Of a stretch of DNA of 25,029 nt, positions 5,654-12,862 are shown in pieces. The stretch is from JBJXFE01 sp046153875 (GTDB lineage: Bacteria > Planctomycetota > Phycisphaerae > Phycisphaerales > UBA1924). The stretch covers positions 1 to 25,029 of the forward strand of contig JBJXFE010000036.1 in NCBI GenBank assembly GCA_046153875.1, read 5' to 3'. The position numbers were made by a program, and so were the translations under genes. Under the pieces are notes generated by a model that saw only the letters and a list, made by a program, of their open reading frames with translations, made no database searches and was not told the DNA's origin. The stretch's first letter is position 1; each line of letters begins with the position of its first letter.

Positions 5654-7633
5654 ATGGCCGACCTGAAATCGATGAACATGTCGGAGCGGGACCGCAAGCT
5701 GATCGAGGACGCCGAGTCGCTGCTGGGGCCCGAGCCTTCGACGATGGGCTTCGTGAAGAACCTGTTCTGGGGGAACCTGCGCACGGAACTGGCGTTCCCG
5801 TACCCGCAGCAGGACGCCAAGGAAACGGCCTCGTGTGACCAGTTGCTCGCGCGCCTCGACGAGTACCTGCGCAAGGACCACCCCGCGGTGCTCATCGACC
5901 AGGAGCAGGAGATCCCCGAGTGGGTGATCCGCCGGCTCTTCGAGCTGGGCGTGCTGGGGATGATCGTGCCGCGGGAGTACGGCGGGCTGGGGCTGGGGAT
6001 CACGAGCTATAACCGGGTGCTGGAGAGGATCGGGCACTCGTGCGGCTCCACCGCCGTGCTGGTGTCCGCGCACCTGTCGATCGGGTGCGGGGCGATCAAG
6101 CTCTTCGGCAACGAGGAGCAGAAGAAGCTCTGGCTGCCGAAGCTCTGCACCGAGTGGCTCAGCGCGTTCTGCCTGTCGGAGCCCAACGTCGGGTGCGACG
6201 CGGGCGGGCAGGAGACCCGGTGCGCCAAGACGGCGGACGGGGGGCACTACGTCATCAACGGCGAGAAGAAGTGGGCGACGTCGGGGGCGCTGGCCTCGCT
6301 CTTCACCGTCATGGCGAAACAGAAGATGCCCGACGGCAAGGAAAAAGTCTCGGCCCTGGTCTGCACGCCCGACATGCCCGGGATCGACATCTTCCAGAAG
6401 AACCGGAGCAAGTGCGGGATCCGCGGGACGTGGCAGGCGCGGGTGCGGTTCAAGGACGTGACGGTCCCGAAGTTCAACCTGCTCGGGCAGGAGGGGCGCG
6501 GGCTGAACATCGCGCTGACGTGCCTGAACTACGGGCGGTGCACGCTGTCGGCCGGGATGCTCGGGGGGGCGCGGCGGGTGCGCGACCAGGCCACGAAGTG
6601 GTCGCGGACGCGGTTCCAGTTCGGCCGCCCGCTCTCGGACTTCGAGCTCGTCCAGAAGCTGATCGCGAACATGAGCGCGCTGGACTACGCGATGGACGCG
6701 GTGCTCTACATGACCACCGGCATGCTCGACCGCAAGGACGAGGACATCATGCTCGAGACGGCGATCTGCAAGGTGTTCTGCTCGGAGATGGGCTGGCGGG
6801 TGGTGAACAACGGCCTGCAGATCATGGGCGGCGAAGGGTACATGACCGAGAACGAGGTCGAGCGCGTCTTCCGCGACAGCCGCATCAACCTGATCGTCGA
6901 GGGCGCGAACGAGGTGATGCAGTCGTTCATCTTCGCCTACGGCGGCAAGCAGCTCGCCGAGAAGATGCTCACGGTCCAGCAGGCGATCGGCTGGAGCAAG
7001 GACGAAGGCGTCGGCGCCAACCTGGCCCGCATGATGCGCAACGGGGCCCGCCCCGCGGTGCTGCGGGCCGCGATCCCGCTGGGGCTCGAGCTCTTCCTGG
7101 GTGTGCGTCGGCGGATGCCGCGCCCCCCGAGCGTGCATCCGTCGCTGCGAGGCCAGGCCGACCATCTCAGCAGCCTGGTGCGTGATCACAGCCACCAGTT
7201 CAAGCAGGCGAGCAAGCGGTACCGCGAGGCGATCATCAATCGGCAGGCGCCGCAGGCGCTCCTGGCCGACAACGCGATGTGGCTCTACGCCTTCGCGTGC
7301 ACGCTCAGCCGGCTCGACCACGACCTGCGCAAGGCGAACGGGCACGCGGGCGACACGGAGTTCGAGCGCGACAAGGCGGCGGCGCTGCACTTCTTCGACC
7401 TGGCCGAGGTCGCCATCCACAACAACATCCGCGAGCTCTACGAAAACGCGGACGACACGATGCTGACCGCCGCGGCGGCGGCCATCAAGCACAGCGACGC
7501 CCAGGCCAACTCGGAGTTCGCGATCCCCGAGCGCTCGCCGATCGCGGCCGGGACGGGTCGCGTCAACCGCCAGGACGGGATCAAGCAGTTCCCCGGGGAC
7601 GCCCGTGCGCCCCGGGAAACCGTCCGGCGATAG
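5654..7633 (+). CDS. Acyl-CoA dehydrogenase, long VLCAD/ACAD9-like form
   Basis: This FAD enzyme oxidises acyl-CoAs to 2-enoyl-CoAs and feeds the hydratase upstream. The 659-residue protein is much longer than the ~390 residues of short- and medium-chain dehydrogenases; the core is followed by a helical C-terminal part (from about 440), as in VLCAD and ACAD9. Visible motifs are PREYGGLGLG, LSEPNVGCDAGG (about 174-185), NGEKKWATSG, RTRFQFGRPLSDF, QIMGGEGYMTENEVERVFRD and LIVEGANEV, where Glu416 is the expected catalytic base. The extension suggests long-chain substrates rather than isovaleryl-CoA. ATG 5654 gives MADLKSMNMSERD; GTG 5606, overlapping the previous stop, is a possible coupled start adding 16 residues, but its purine-rich GAGGAA is only one base away. 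Its 3' end faces the acetyltransferase gene 27 bases on. Confidence 0.9.
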   Translation: MADLKSMNMSERDRKLIEDAESLLGPEPSTMGFVKNLFWGNLRTELAFPYPQQDAKETASCDQLLARLDEYLRKDHPAVLIDQEQEIPEWVIRRLFELGVLGMIVPREYGGLGLGITSYNRVLERIGHSCGSTAVLVSAHLSIGCGAIKLFGNEEQKKLWLPKLCTEWLSAFCLSEPNVGCDAGGQETRCAKTADGGHYVINGEKKWATSGALASLFTVMAKQKMPDGKEKVSALVCTPDMPGIDIFQKNRSKCGIRGTWQARVRFKDVTVPKFNLLGQEGRGLNIALTCLNYGRCTLSAGMLGGARRVRDQATKWSRTRFQFGRPLSDFELVQKLIANMSALDYAMDAVLYMTTGMLDRKDEDIMLETAICKVFCSEMGWRVVNNGLQIMGGEGYMTENEVERVFRDSRINLIVEGANEVMQSFIFAYGGKQLAEKMLTVQQAIGWSKDEGVGANLARMMRNGARPAVLRAAIPLGLELFLGVRRRMPRPPSVHPSLRGQADHLSSLVRDHSHQFKQASKRYREAIINRQAPQALLADNAMWLYAFACTLSRLDHDLRKANGHAGDTEFERDKAAALHFFDLAEVAIHNNIRELYENADDTMLTAAAAAIKHSDAQANSEFAIPERSPIAAGTGRVNRQDGIKQFPGDARAPRETVRR

Positions 7634-7660
7634 CCGCACTGTGCGGTCGGCGTCCGGGCG

Positions 7661-8494
7661 TCACGCCTTCGACATCACCGCCTTGTTGTACGCGAGTCGG
7701 AAACCGAACCGCGCCATGTTGCGCTCCGACGAGGTGCCGGGGCGGGACTGCACGACCGCCACGCCGCACCCCTTCTCTCGCGCGTGCCGCAGGCGCGCCG
7801 CGAGCAGCGCGGTCTGCACGCCGCGGCGGCGGAACTCGGGCAGGGTGCTCGCGCCGAAGAGCACTCCGACGGGCCCTGCGTCGTCGGTGGAGACGCGCAT
7901 CGACGCGGCCCCGGCCGCGCACCCGTCAAGGCGCGCGATCAGCGGGAGCGCCCCCGGCAGGTCGGCCATCCCGCGGTTCATGTCCCGGAACGCCGCGACC
8001 ATCGGCGCGCCCTCAAGGAACCCCCGGACGATGGTGTCGGAGAACTCTTCGATGGTGCCCGGCGTCGCGGGCTCGACCGCCACGCTCGGCGACGGCGCGG
8101 GCTCCTCCCACGCGGCGCCCATGTATCGCACGTGGGTGCACATGAACGTCTCGACGGTGTACCCGCGTTCTCGCAGCAGCTTGAGCAGGCTCGCGTCGGC
8201 GAACGGACCGACCTCCAGTTTCGGCGGCACGCCCCGCTCTCGGAAGAAGGCTTCGAAGCGGTCGAACTCGTCGGGCGCGACCGGGCCGGAGAGTCCGCCG
8301 CCCGTGACTTTGTTCACGGGTGACGCTTCGGGCGACGCAAAGACGGCGTGTCCGCCGAGCACCGGGGTGGTGGCGAACGAGCCGGCGGGGTCCATCTCCT
8401 TGCCGCGCCGCGCGAAGCCCGCGTTCTGCGTGGACATGATGGTCTCGAGCCGATGGCACGTCGCGTGATCCATGTATGGAATGGGGGGCTGCAT
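7661..8494 (-). CDS. GNAT-family N-acetyltransferase
   Basis: A 277-residue protein with a C-terminal GNAT domain: beta strand GVLFGASTLPEF, then the acetyl-CoA pyrophosphate loop RRRGVQTALLAARLRHA, and GCGVAVVQSRPGTSSERNMARFGFRLAY, the usual end of the fold. The N-terminal half (up to about residue 140) also looks like a degenerate GNAT-like or substrate-binding part (ERGVPPKLEVGPFADASLL), so this may be a tandem two-domain acetyltransferase. The acceptor is unknown. ATG at 8492-8494 has GAGGAA eight bases upstream on this strand, which decides it over the internal ATG at 8473. It diverges from the hydrolase gene across 208 bp and converges on the dehydrogenase gene. Confidence 0.85.
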   Translation of the reverse strand: MQPPIPYMDHATCHRLETIMSTQNAGFARRGKEMDPAGSFATTPVLGGHAVFASPEASPVNKVTGGGLSGPVAPDEFDRFEAFFRERGVPPKLEVGPFADASLLKLLRERGYTVETFMCTHVRYMGAAWEEPAPSPSVAVEPATPGTIEEFSDTIVRGFLEGAPMVAAFRDMNRGMADLPGALPLIARLDGCAAGAASMRVSTDDAGPVGVLFGASTLPEFRRRGVQTALLAARLRHAREKGCGVAVVQSRPGTSSERNMARFGFRLAYNKAVMSKA

Positions 8495-8680
8495 GGGACG
8501 GGTTCCTCGGCCGGGCGCGCGTTCGGCGGCACGGCGGATGGTGGATGAACGAAAGGGATGAAGTGAGCGACAACCGCCGCGATCACGCCGGAGCGGACGC
8601 GGCACCAGCCTGCGAGCAGGCCGAACGGGGTCCCGGGCCGGAGCCTCGGGACGACGACGGGCTAGAGGGCAATGGCGGTC

Positions 8681-8704
8681 ATCGCCGGTAGTATTGCCGG
8701 CGAT
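8681..8704 (+). promoter_or_regulatory. Perfect 8-bp palindrome enclosing a -10 element and touching the ATG: candidate operator
   Basis: ATCGCCGG (8681-8688) and CCGGCGAT (8697-8704) are exact reverse complements separated by TAGTATTG. The spacer contains the -10-like TAGTAT (8689-8694), and the right arm includes the first two bases of the hydrolase ATG (8703). A dimeric repressor bound here would cover the promoter. If transcription instead started upstream, the RNA would form a hairpin that hides the start codon. The rest of the 208-bp divergent gap (8495-8702) holds nothing else recognisable, apart from the GAGGAA site of the acetyltransferase gene. Confidence 0.5.
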
Positions 8705-9728
8705 GACAGCCCCGGCCACAAGCGGCGTGCGGTACTCGTGGCGGCTGCTGCGGGCCGCGCGGTTTAAGCTCGACGCGGGGTCGATGTTCGGACTGGTGCC
8801 GAGGGTAGTCTGGTCGAAAACCGTGCCCGTCGACGACCGCGGACGCATGGACGTGCAGCACAACTGCCTGCTGCTGGAGCGCTCGGGCGACCCGCCCCCC
8901 CCACGCGGGCCCGACGGGCGGGCGGTCGAGTCTCCGAAGCTCGTCATCGTTGAAGTCGGCACCGGCGACAAAATGGACGACAAGAGCCGCGACATCTTCG
9001 CGCTGGAAAACCGCTCGATCGAAACGGCGCTCCACGAGGTCGGCTGCCGACCCGAGGACATCGGGGCGGCGATCGTCACGCACCTGCACTTCGACCACGC
9101 GGGCGGGCTGACGCGGCTGGTTCGCGCGGGCGAGAAGCCGGACTGGAGCCCGGAAGCCACGGGCCGCGGGCCCATGACGCCGGAACCACCGGTGCGGTTG
9201 ACGTTTCCGAACGCGGCGGTCATCGCTCAGGAGCGCGAGTGGCGCGACGCGATCGCCAACCGGAGCGTGATGACGCGGACGTACTTCCCGAATCACCTCC
9301 TGCCGATCCGCGAACGGCTTCGGCTCGTGGACTCACCCCGCCCCTTTACCACCGGCTATACCCCGGACCGCGACGAGCCGCCGATGACGCCCGTCTCGAT
9401 CCGGACCACGCCCGTGCTGCCCGGGATCGGCGTCTTCCTCGTGCCGGGGCACACCTGGGGGCAGCAGGCGATCATGTTCACGGACACGAAGGGTCACACG
9501 GTGGTCTTCACGCCGGACGTGATGCCGACCGTCCACCACCTCGGCGCGGCGTACAGCCTCGGGTACGACGTCGAGCCGTACACGAGTATGGTCAGCAGGC
9601 GCTGGTTCCTCGAAGCGGCGGCCGAGAACAACTGGCTGCTTGTGCTGGATCACGAGCCGGGGAATCCGTGCCAGCGCGTGAGGCGCAACGACAAGGGGTG
9701 GTACGACCTGGTGCCCGATTCGGAGTAG
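8703..9728 (+). CDS. Metallo-beta-lactamase-fold hydrolase
   Basis: A 341-residue cytoplasmic hydrolase expected to bind two metal ions. The ligand set is complete: THLHFDHAGG with His127, His129, Asp131 and His132, then LVPGHTWGQQA with His250, FTPDVMP with Asp272 and LDHEPG with His317. The N-terminal third has DVRGRM-like DDRGRMDVQHNCLLLE, and VEVGTGDKMDDKSRDIF is the strand leading into the metal site. This arrangement matches the AiiA/lactonase-like and general esterase branches of the family, not glyoxalase II. The substrate is unknown. ATG 8703 was preferred over TTG 8694 because the latter lies inside the TAGTAT promoter element. A plausible acyl-lactone or ester hydrolase role is inference only. 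Confidence 0.88.
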   Translation: MTAPATSGVRYSWRLLRAARFKLDAGSMFGLVPRVVWSKTVPVDDRGRMDVQHNCLLLERSGDPPPPRGPDGRAVESPKLVIVEVGTGDKMDDKSRDIFALENRSIETALHEVGCRPEDIGAAIVTHLHFDHAGGLTRLVRAGEKPDWSPEATGRGPMTPEPPVRLTFPNAAVIAQEREWRDAIANRSVMTRTYFPNHLLPIRERLRLVDSPRPFTTGYTPDRDEPPMTPVSIRTTPVLPGIGVFLVPGHTWGQQAIMFTDTKGHTVVFTPDVMPTVHHLGAAYSLGYDVEPYTSMVSRRWFLEAAAENNWLLVLDHEPGNPCQRVRRNDKGWYDLVPDSE

Positions 9729-9811
9729 CGCCCGTGCCCGACGCGACCGGAGCCACCACCCGCCCGCTGTCGCGCCCCGCGCGCGCCGGCGGAGGCTCGG
9801 CCCGGGGCTCC

Positions 9812-9833
9812 TACGATGAGCCACCCCGAGGAA
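9812..9833 (+). promoter_or_regulatory. Candidate -10 and ribosome binding site for DUF4442 gene; decides its start
   Basis: TACGAT (9812-9817) is followed by GAGGAA (9828-9833), nine bases before GTG 9843. An ATG at 9816 overlaps the TACGAT itself and would not be in a transcript started from it, so GTG 9843 is the better start. Confidence 0.4.
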
Positions 9834-9842
9834 CCGCGCGAC

Positions 9843-10454
9843 GTGAGTGCCTCGACGACCGCGACCCCGCTTCCCGCACCCGCCGCGCCCGCGCGGCTTA
9901 CGCCCCCGCCGCGCCGCCGAACCCGCCGCACGCTCTCGGACCGGATGGACTCGTTCATCAGCCGCCTGTCCACGCGCAGCAACTTCTGGCACCGCGTCTG
10001 CTCGCTGATCTGGCTGCCGTACGCCTTCAAGAGCGGCATCCGCATGAAGCGGCTCGGCGCCAGCGCGTTCTCGGCGGTGCTCCCCTTCCGCCGGTTCAAC
10101 AAGAACTGGTACAACGCGATGGCGGGTGCGGCTTTGCTGGCCAACAGCGAGATCGCCGGAGGCATGTACCTCTTCGGCATCGTCGGAGCGGACTACACCG
10201 TGGTCTGCAAGTCGCTCGAGTACAAGTTCCTCCGCCCGTGCTTCGGGCCGGCGATCTACCGGATCTCCGCGGTCGAGGACGTGCCGGCGCTGAAGGCCGC
10301 GGGCGGCGAGTTCAACGTCACGCTGGAGCTGGACATCGTGCAGCAGATCGCCCGGCGCGCGGACAAGGAACGCCGCGTGGGCAAGTGCACCGCGACGTTC
10401 CACGTCACGCCCAAGCAGCACCAGATCAAGAAGGGGCGGAAGGTCCGGCCCTGA
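9843..10454 (+). CDS. DUF4442-like hotdog-fold protein, possible thioesterase
   Basis: A 203-residue protein. The first ~40 residues are a low-complexity Ala/Pro/Thr leader; then FWHRVCSLIWLPYAFKSGIRM, and PFRRFNKNWYNAMAGAALLANSEIAGGMYLFGIVG, which resembles the central helix of hotdog enzymes of the DUF4442/PaaI type. The end, KCTATFHVTPKQHQIKKG, fits the last strands. Hotdog proteins of this family are thought to act on acyl-CoA or acyl-ACP thioesters, but I see no confirmed catalytic residue. GTG 9843 is chosen because GAGGAA precedes it and the alternative ATG 9816 overlaps a promoter element. It lies 114 bp after the hydrolase gene and 36 bp before the membrane protein gene. Family assignment is from pattern memory. 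Confidence 0.7.
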   Translation: MSASTTATPLPAPAAPARLTPPPRRRTRRTLSDRMDSFISRLSTRSNFWHRVCSLIWLPYAFKSGIRMKRLGASAFSAVLPFRRFNKNWYNAMAGAALLANSEIAGGMYLFGIVGADYTVVCKSLEYKFLRPCFGPAIYRISAVEDVPALKAAGGEFNVTLELDIVQQIARRADKERRVGKCTATFHVTPKQHQIKKGRKVRP

Positions 10455-10477
10455 CGGGTTCGCGCCCGTGAACTCCG

Positions 10478-10483
10478 TACACT
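10478..10483 (+). promoter_or_regulatory. Candidate -10 element for 12-TM membrane protein gene
   Basis: TACACT ends seven bases before ATG 10491, within the 36-bp gap after the DUF4442 gene, with no Shine-Dalgarno sequence between. It is consistent with a leaderless message. Confidence 0.4.
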
Positions 10484-10490
10484 CCGCCCC

Positions 10491-11816
10491 ATGCCCGCGC
10501 CCCACCGCTTCGGCTGGCTGAACACGCTGGGCTGGGCGTGTTACCTCGCCTGCTCGTGGACGTGGTGCATCGGCATGTTTCTGCCGGTGCTGCTGGTGCG
10601 CGACTACGGCCCGTGGGGGTTCGTTGTGTTCGCGGTGCCGAACGTGGTCGGGGCCGCGGCGATGGGGTGGGTGTTGAGGAGGCCGGGGGCCGCCGATTCA
10701 CTGCTCGTCGCCAACTGGCTGGCGGTGCAGTACTTCTCGCTGGTCACACTCTCCTTTCAGATCGTCTGGCTCACGTGGGCGTTCGGTGTCGGGGGTTGGC
10801 GGTTGACTGTCGGCCTGCTCGCTGGCGCAGCAGCCTGCTGGCTCTTTGTCACAATGTTCCAGAGGAGGGCGAGTGAGCTCTGCGGAGCGGTCGCGACTCT
10901 CGGCGCCTCGATCACGGCGGCGGCCATTCTCGTCACGGCTCGCGCGGGGGAGTCGTCACCATTCGACGTGCCAAGCTCTATCGCGCCCGGCGTCCCTTAC
11001 GTCACCGCCGCCTGCGTATTCGGATTCGTACTCTGTCCATATCTTGATGTGACTTTTCTGCGCGCCCGTGCGACCGTGCGCGGTCATCGTGGGACAGCAG
11101 CGTTCCTGGTCGGGTTCATCGCGATATTCCTGCCATTGATCGTGCTCACGATGCTGTACGCCGACATCATGCCCACCAGGCGCCTGCGACTCCTCGGCGA
11201 CTTCGGCAGGTGGCCGATCGTCATCGCGCTCGGCCTGCACTTCTTTGCCCAGATCCTCTTTACAGTCGTCGTTCACCTTCGCGCGCTGAAATGGGCGTAC
11301 ACAGGCCCGCTTGGTCAGACCGTCACTTCACCCAGCCCCGAGGTTCAGGTGTCCGCGAGTCGCTTGAAGCGCCTCGCGAACTGGTTGCTGCTTGCGCTTG
11401 TCATCTTCATGTACTTCGGCCCAGACTATGCGGACCTGTCCGCAGGTGAGATCGTCTACCGCCTCTTCATGTCCTTCTACGGCCTCGTTTTCCCCGTGTA
11501 CGTGTGGCTGTGCATGATCCCCACGCGCACCGGGCACTCGGGCATCGACGGGCCGGTCGGGCGGCGGAAGCTGATCGTCTGGGCCGCGACCGTCGCCCTC
11601 GCGGCACCCGCGTTCTGGATGGGATTTATCGAACGCGAAGAATGGTGGCTGGGGCCGGGGCTGGCGATCGTGCTGCTGGCGCGCCTGCTCATCCCGGGCG
11701 GCTGGGGATTCGGGCGGCTGCCTCCCGAGCCGTCCGGCGCACCAGTTCCGGCTCCGACTCATCCTCCGACACTCGCCGCACACGCGACCCCAGGGCCGCA
11801 TCCGGGCGACGCCTGA
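10491..11816 (+). CDS. Polytopic membrane protein of unknown function (about 12 TM segments)
   Basis: I do not recognise this family. The 441-residue protein has about twelve hydrophobic segments, beginning at residue ~10 and including TLSFQIVWLTWAFGV, FLVGFIAIFLPLIVLTMLY, VIALGLHFFAQILFTVVV and the last, LGPGLAIVLLARLLI. Charged residues within or near segments (PYLDVTFLRAR, GPDYADLSAGE) suggest a transporter or membrane enzyme, but nothing more specific. About 45 C-terminal residues are Pro/Ala/His-rich (PPEPSGAPVPAPTHPPT). That tail is encoded opposite the end of queG, with a 128-bp tail-to-tail overlap, which probably dictates its composition. From about 10800 to 11480 the DNA drops to about 55-63% G+C, lower than both flanks. 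Start ATG 10491 follows TACACT by seven bases. Confidence 0.78.
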   Translation: MPAPHRFGWLNTLGWACYLACSWTWCIGMFLPVLLVRDYGPWGFVVFAVPNVVGAAAMGWVLRRPGAADSLLVANWLAVQYFSLVTLSFQIVWLTWAFGVGGWRLTVGLLAGAAACWLFVTMFQRRASELCGAVATLGASITAAAILVTARAGESSPFDVPSSIAPGVPYVTAACVFGFVLCPYLDVTFLRARATVRGHRGTAAFLVGFIAIFLPLIVLTMLYADIMPTRRLRLLGDFGRWPIVIALGLHFFAQILFTVVVHLRALKWAYTGPLGQTVTSPSPEVQVSASRLKRLANWLLLALVIFMYFGPDYADLSAGEIVYRLFMSFYGLVFPVYVWLCMIPTRTGHSGIDGPVGRRKLIVWAATVALAAPAFWMGFIEREEWWLGPGLAIVLLARLLIPGGWGFGRLPPEPSGAPVPAPTHPPTLAAHATPGPHPGDA

Positions 11817-12837
11817 GATCGTTGCCCAGCACGATCAGCGCGTTGCGCCGGAACATGTCGAGCGTCGCCCGCTTCATCGAGCTGCCCGAAAGTTCGCGCG
11901 ACCGATCCGCGGCCGTCCAGCCCAGGACTTCGAGCAGGTCGAACGAGTCCCGCTCGGCGCGGTACTCGTCCCGGATCTGCGCCAACTCCTCCTGATTTGT
12001 TGCTTTGCTGCGCAGTTCACCCGCCGCGGCGGGCAGCTTTGCTGCTTTCCCGCCGTTGTGCGGGCAGACTTCCTGGCATACGTCGCAGCCGAAGAGCCAT
12101 TCGCCGATGGCTTCGTGGAACACGGGGTCGATCGGGCCGCGACGCTCGATGGTCAGGTAGCTGATGCACCGCGACGCGTCCACGGAATACGGCGTGATCG
12201 CGTCCGTCGGACACGCGTCGATGCAGCGGGTGCAGGTGCCGCAGTGGTCGGCCACGGGCTTCTGCTCGGCGGGAGGTTCGAGCTCCAGCGTCGTCAGCAC
12301 GCCGCCGAGGAGCATCCACGAGCCCTGTCGAGGATGGATGAGGAGCGTGTGCTTTCCGACCCACCCCATCCCGGCCCGTGCGGCCAGTTCGCGCTCAAGC
12401 ACTGGCGCGGTGTCCACGAACGCGCGGAACTCGTCCCCGGGGAACCGCTCCCGCAGCGCGTCGCACAGCGCGTGCAGCCGCTGCTTGATGACAACGTGGT
12501 AGTCCTTGCCGCGGGCGTAGCGGGCGATCCGGCCGCGCGGCGGCGATGCGGCTTCGGGTCCGCCCGGTCCCGCGGGCGCGTTCTCGCCGCGCGTCGCGTA
12601 CCGGTCCGCGACCATCACCACCGATCGCGCGCCCGGCAGAATCCGCCCCGGGTCGAGGCGCTCCTCGGCATTCCGCGCCAGGTATCCCATCGAGCCGTGC
12701 TTGCCCGCGGCCAGCCACGCCCTGAACTCGGCCGCCCATCGGCTCGGCGTGGCATCAGCGACGCCCGCGAGCGCGAAGCCGAGGTCGCGGCACAGCGCGA
12801 GGACGTCGCGAGCGACCTGAATAGATTCACGCGGCAC
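11689..12837 (-). CDS. queG: Epoxyqueuosine reductase
   Basis: QueG reduces epoxyqueuosine to queuosine in the wobble position of tRNAs with GUN anticodons, using cobalamin and two [4Fe-4S] clusters. The 382-residue protein shows the catalytic-acid motif VDTAPVLERELA (Asp142), GMGWVGKHTLLI, the ferredoxin-like CGTCTRCIDACPTDA (Cys199, 202, 205, 209), RCISYLTIE (Cys224) and CDVCQEVCPHN (Cys251, 254, 258), and a C-terminal HEAT-like FRRNALIVLGN. The start is GTG at 12835-12837, five bases after a TACCAT hexamer, again a leaderless layout. Its last ~42 codons overlap the opposite-strand membrane protein gene. It lies 25 bp after the isomerase-like gene on the same strand. A queuosine-precursor transporter of the YhhQ type is encoded about 9.3 kb away. 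Confidence 0.95.
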   Translation of the reverse strand: MPRESIQVARDVLALCRDLGFALAGVADATPSRWAAEFRAWLAAGKHGSMGYLARNAEERLDPGRILPGARSVVMVADRYATRGENAPAGPGGPEAASPPRGRIARYARGKDYHVVIKQRLHALCDALRERFPGDEFRAFVDTAPVLERELAARAGMGWVGKHTLLIHPRQGSWMLLGGVLTTLELEPPAEQKPVADHCGTCTRCIDACPTDAITPYSVDASRCISYLTIERRGPIDPVFHEAIGEWLFGCDVCQEVCPHNGGKAAKLPAAAGELRSKATNQEELAQIRDEYRAERDSFDLLEVLGWTAADRSRELSGSSMKRATLDMFRRNALIVLGNDLRRRPDAALGSRVRRVSEDESEPELVRRTAREAAARIPSRPG

Positions 12838-12842
12838 GCGGG

Positions 12843-12848
12843 ATGGTA
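12843..12848 (-). promoter_or_regulatory. Candidate -10 element for queG
   Basis: On the minus strand TACCAT ends five bases before the GTG start of queG, in the 25-bp gap after the isomerase-like gene. There is no Shine-Dalgarno sequence. No convincing -35 is seen. Confidence 0.35.
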
Positions 12849-12862
12849 CGGAAGGGCCGACG

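Noticed and set aside
5552..7639. A 695-codon open frame antisense to the acyl-CoA dehydrogenase
   Set aside because: Low-complexity Arg/Val/Leu/His composition; the + strand frame has unmistakable dehydrogenase motifs.
9816..9842. ATG 9816 as start of the DUF4442 gene
   Set aside because: It overlaps the TACGAT hexamer; GTG 9843 has GAGGAA nine bases upstream. It cannot be excluded if transcription starts further upstream.
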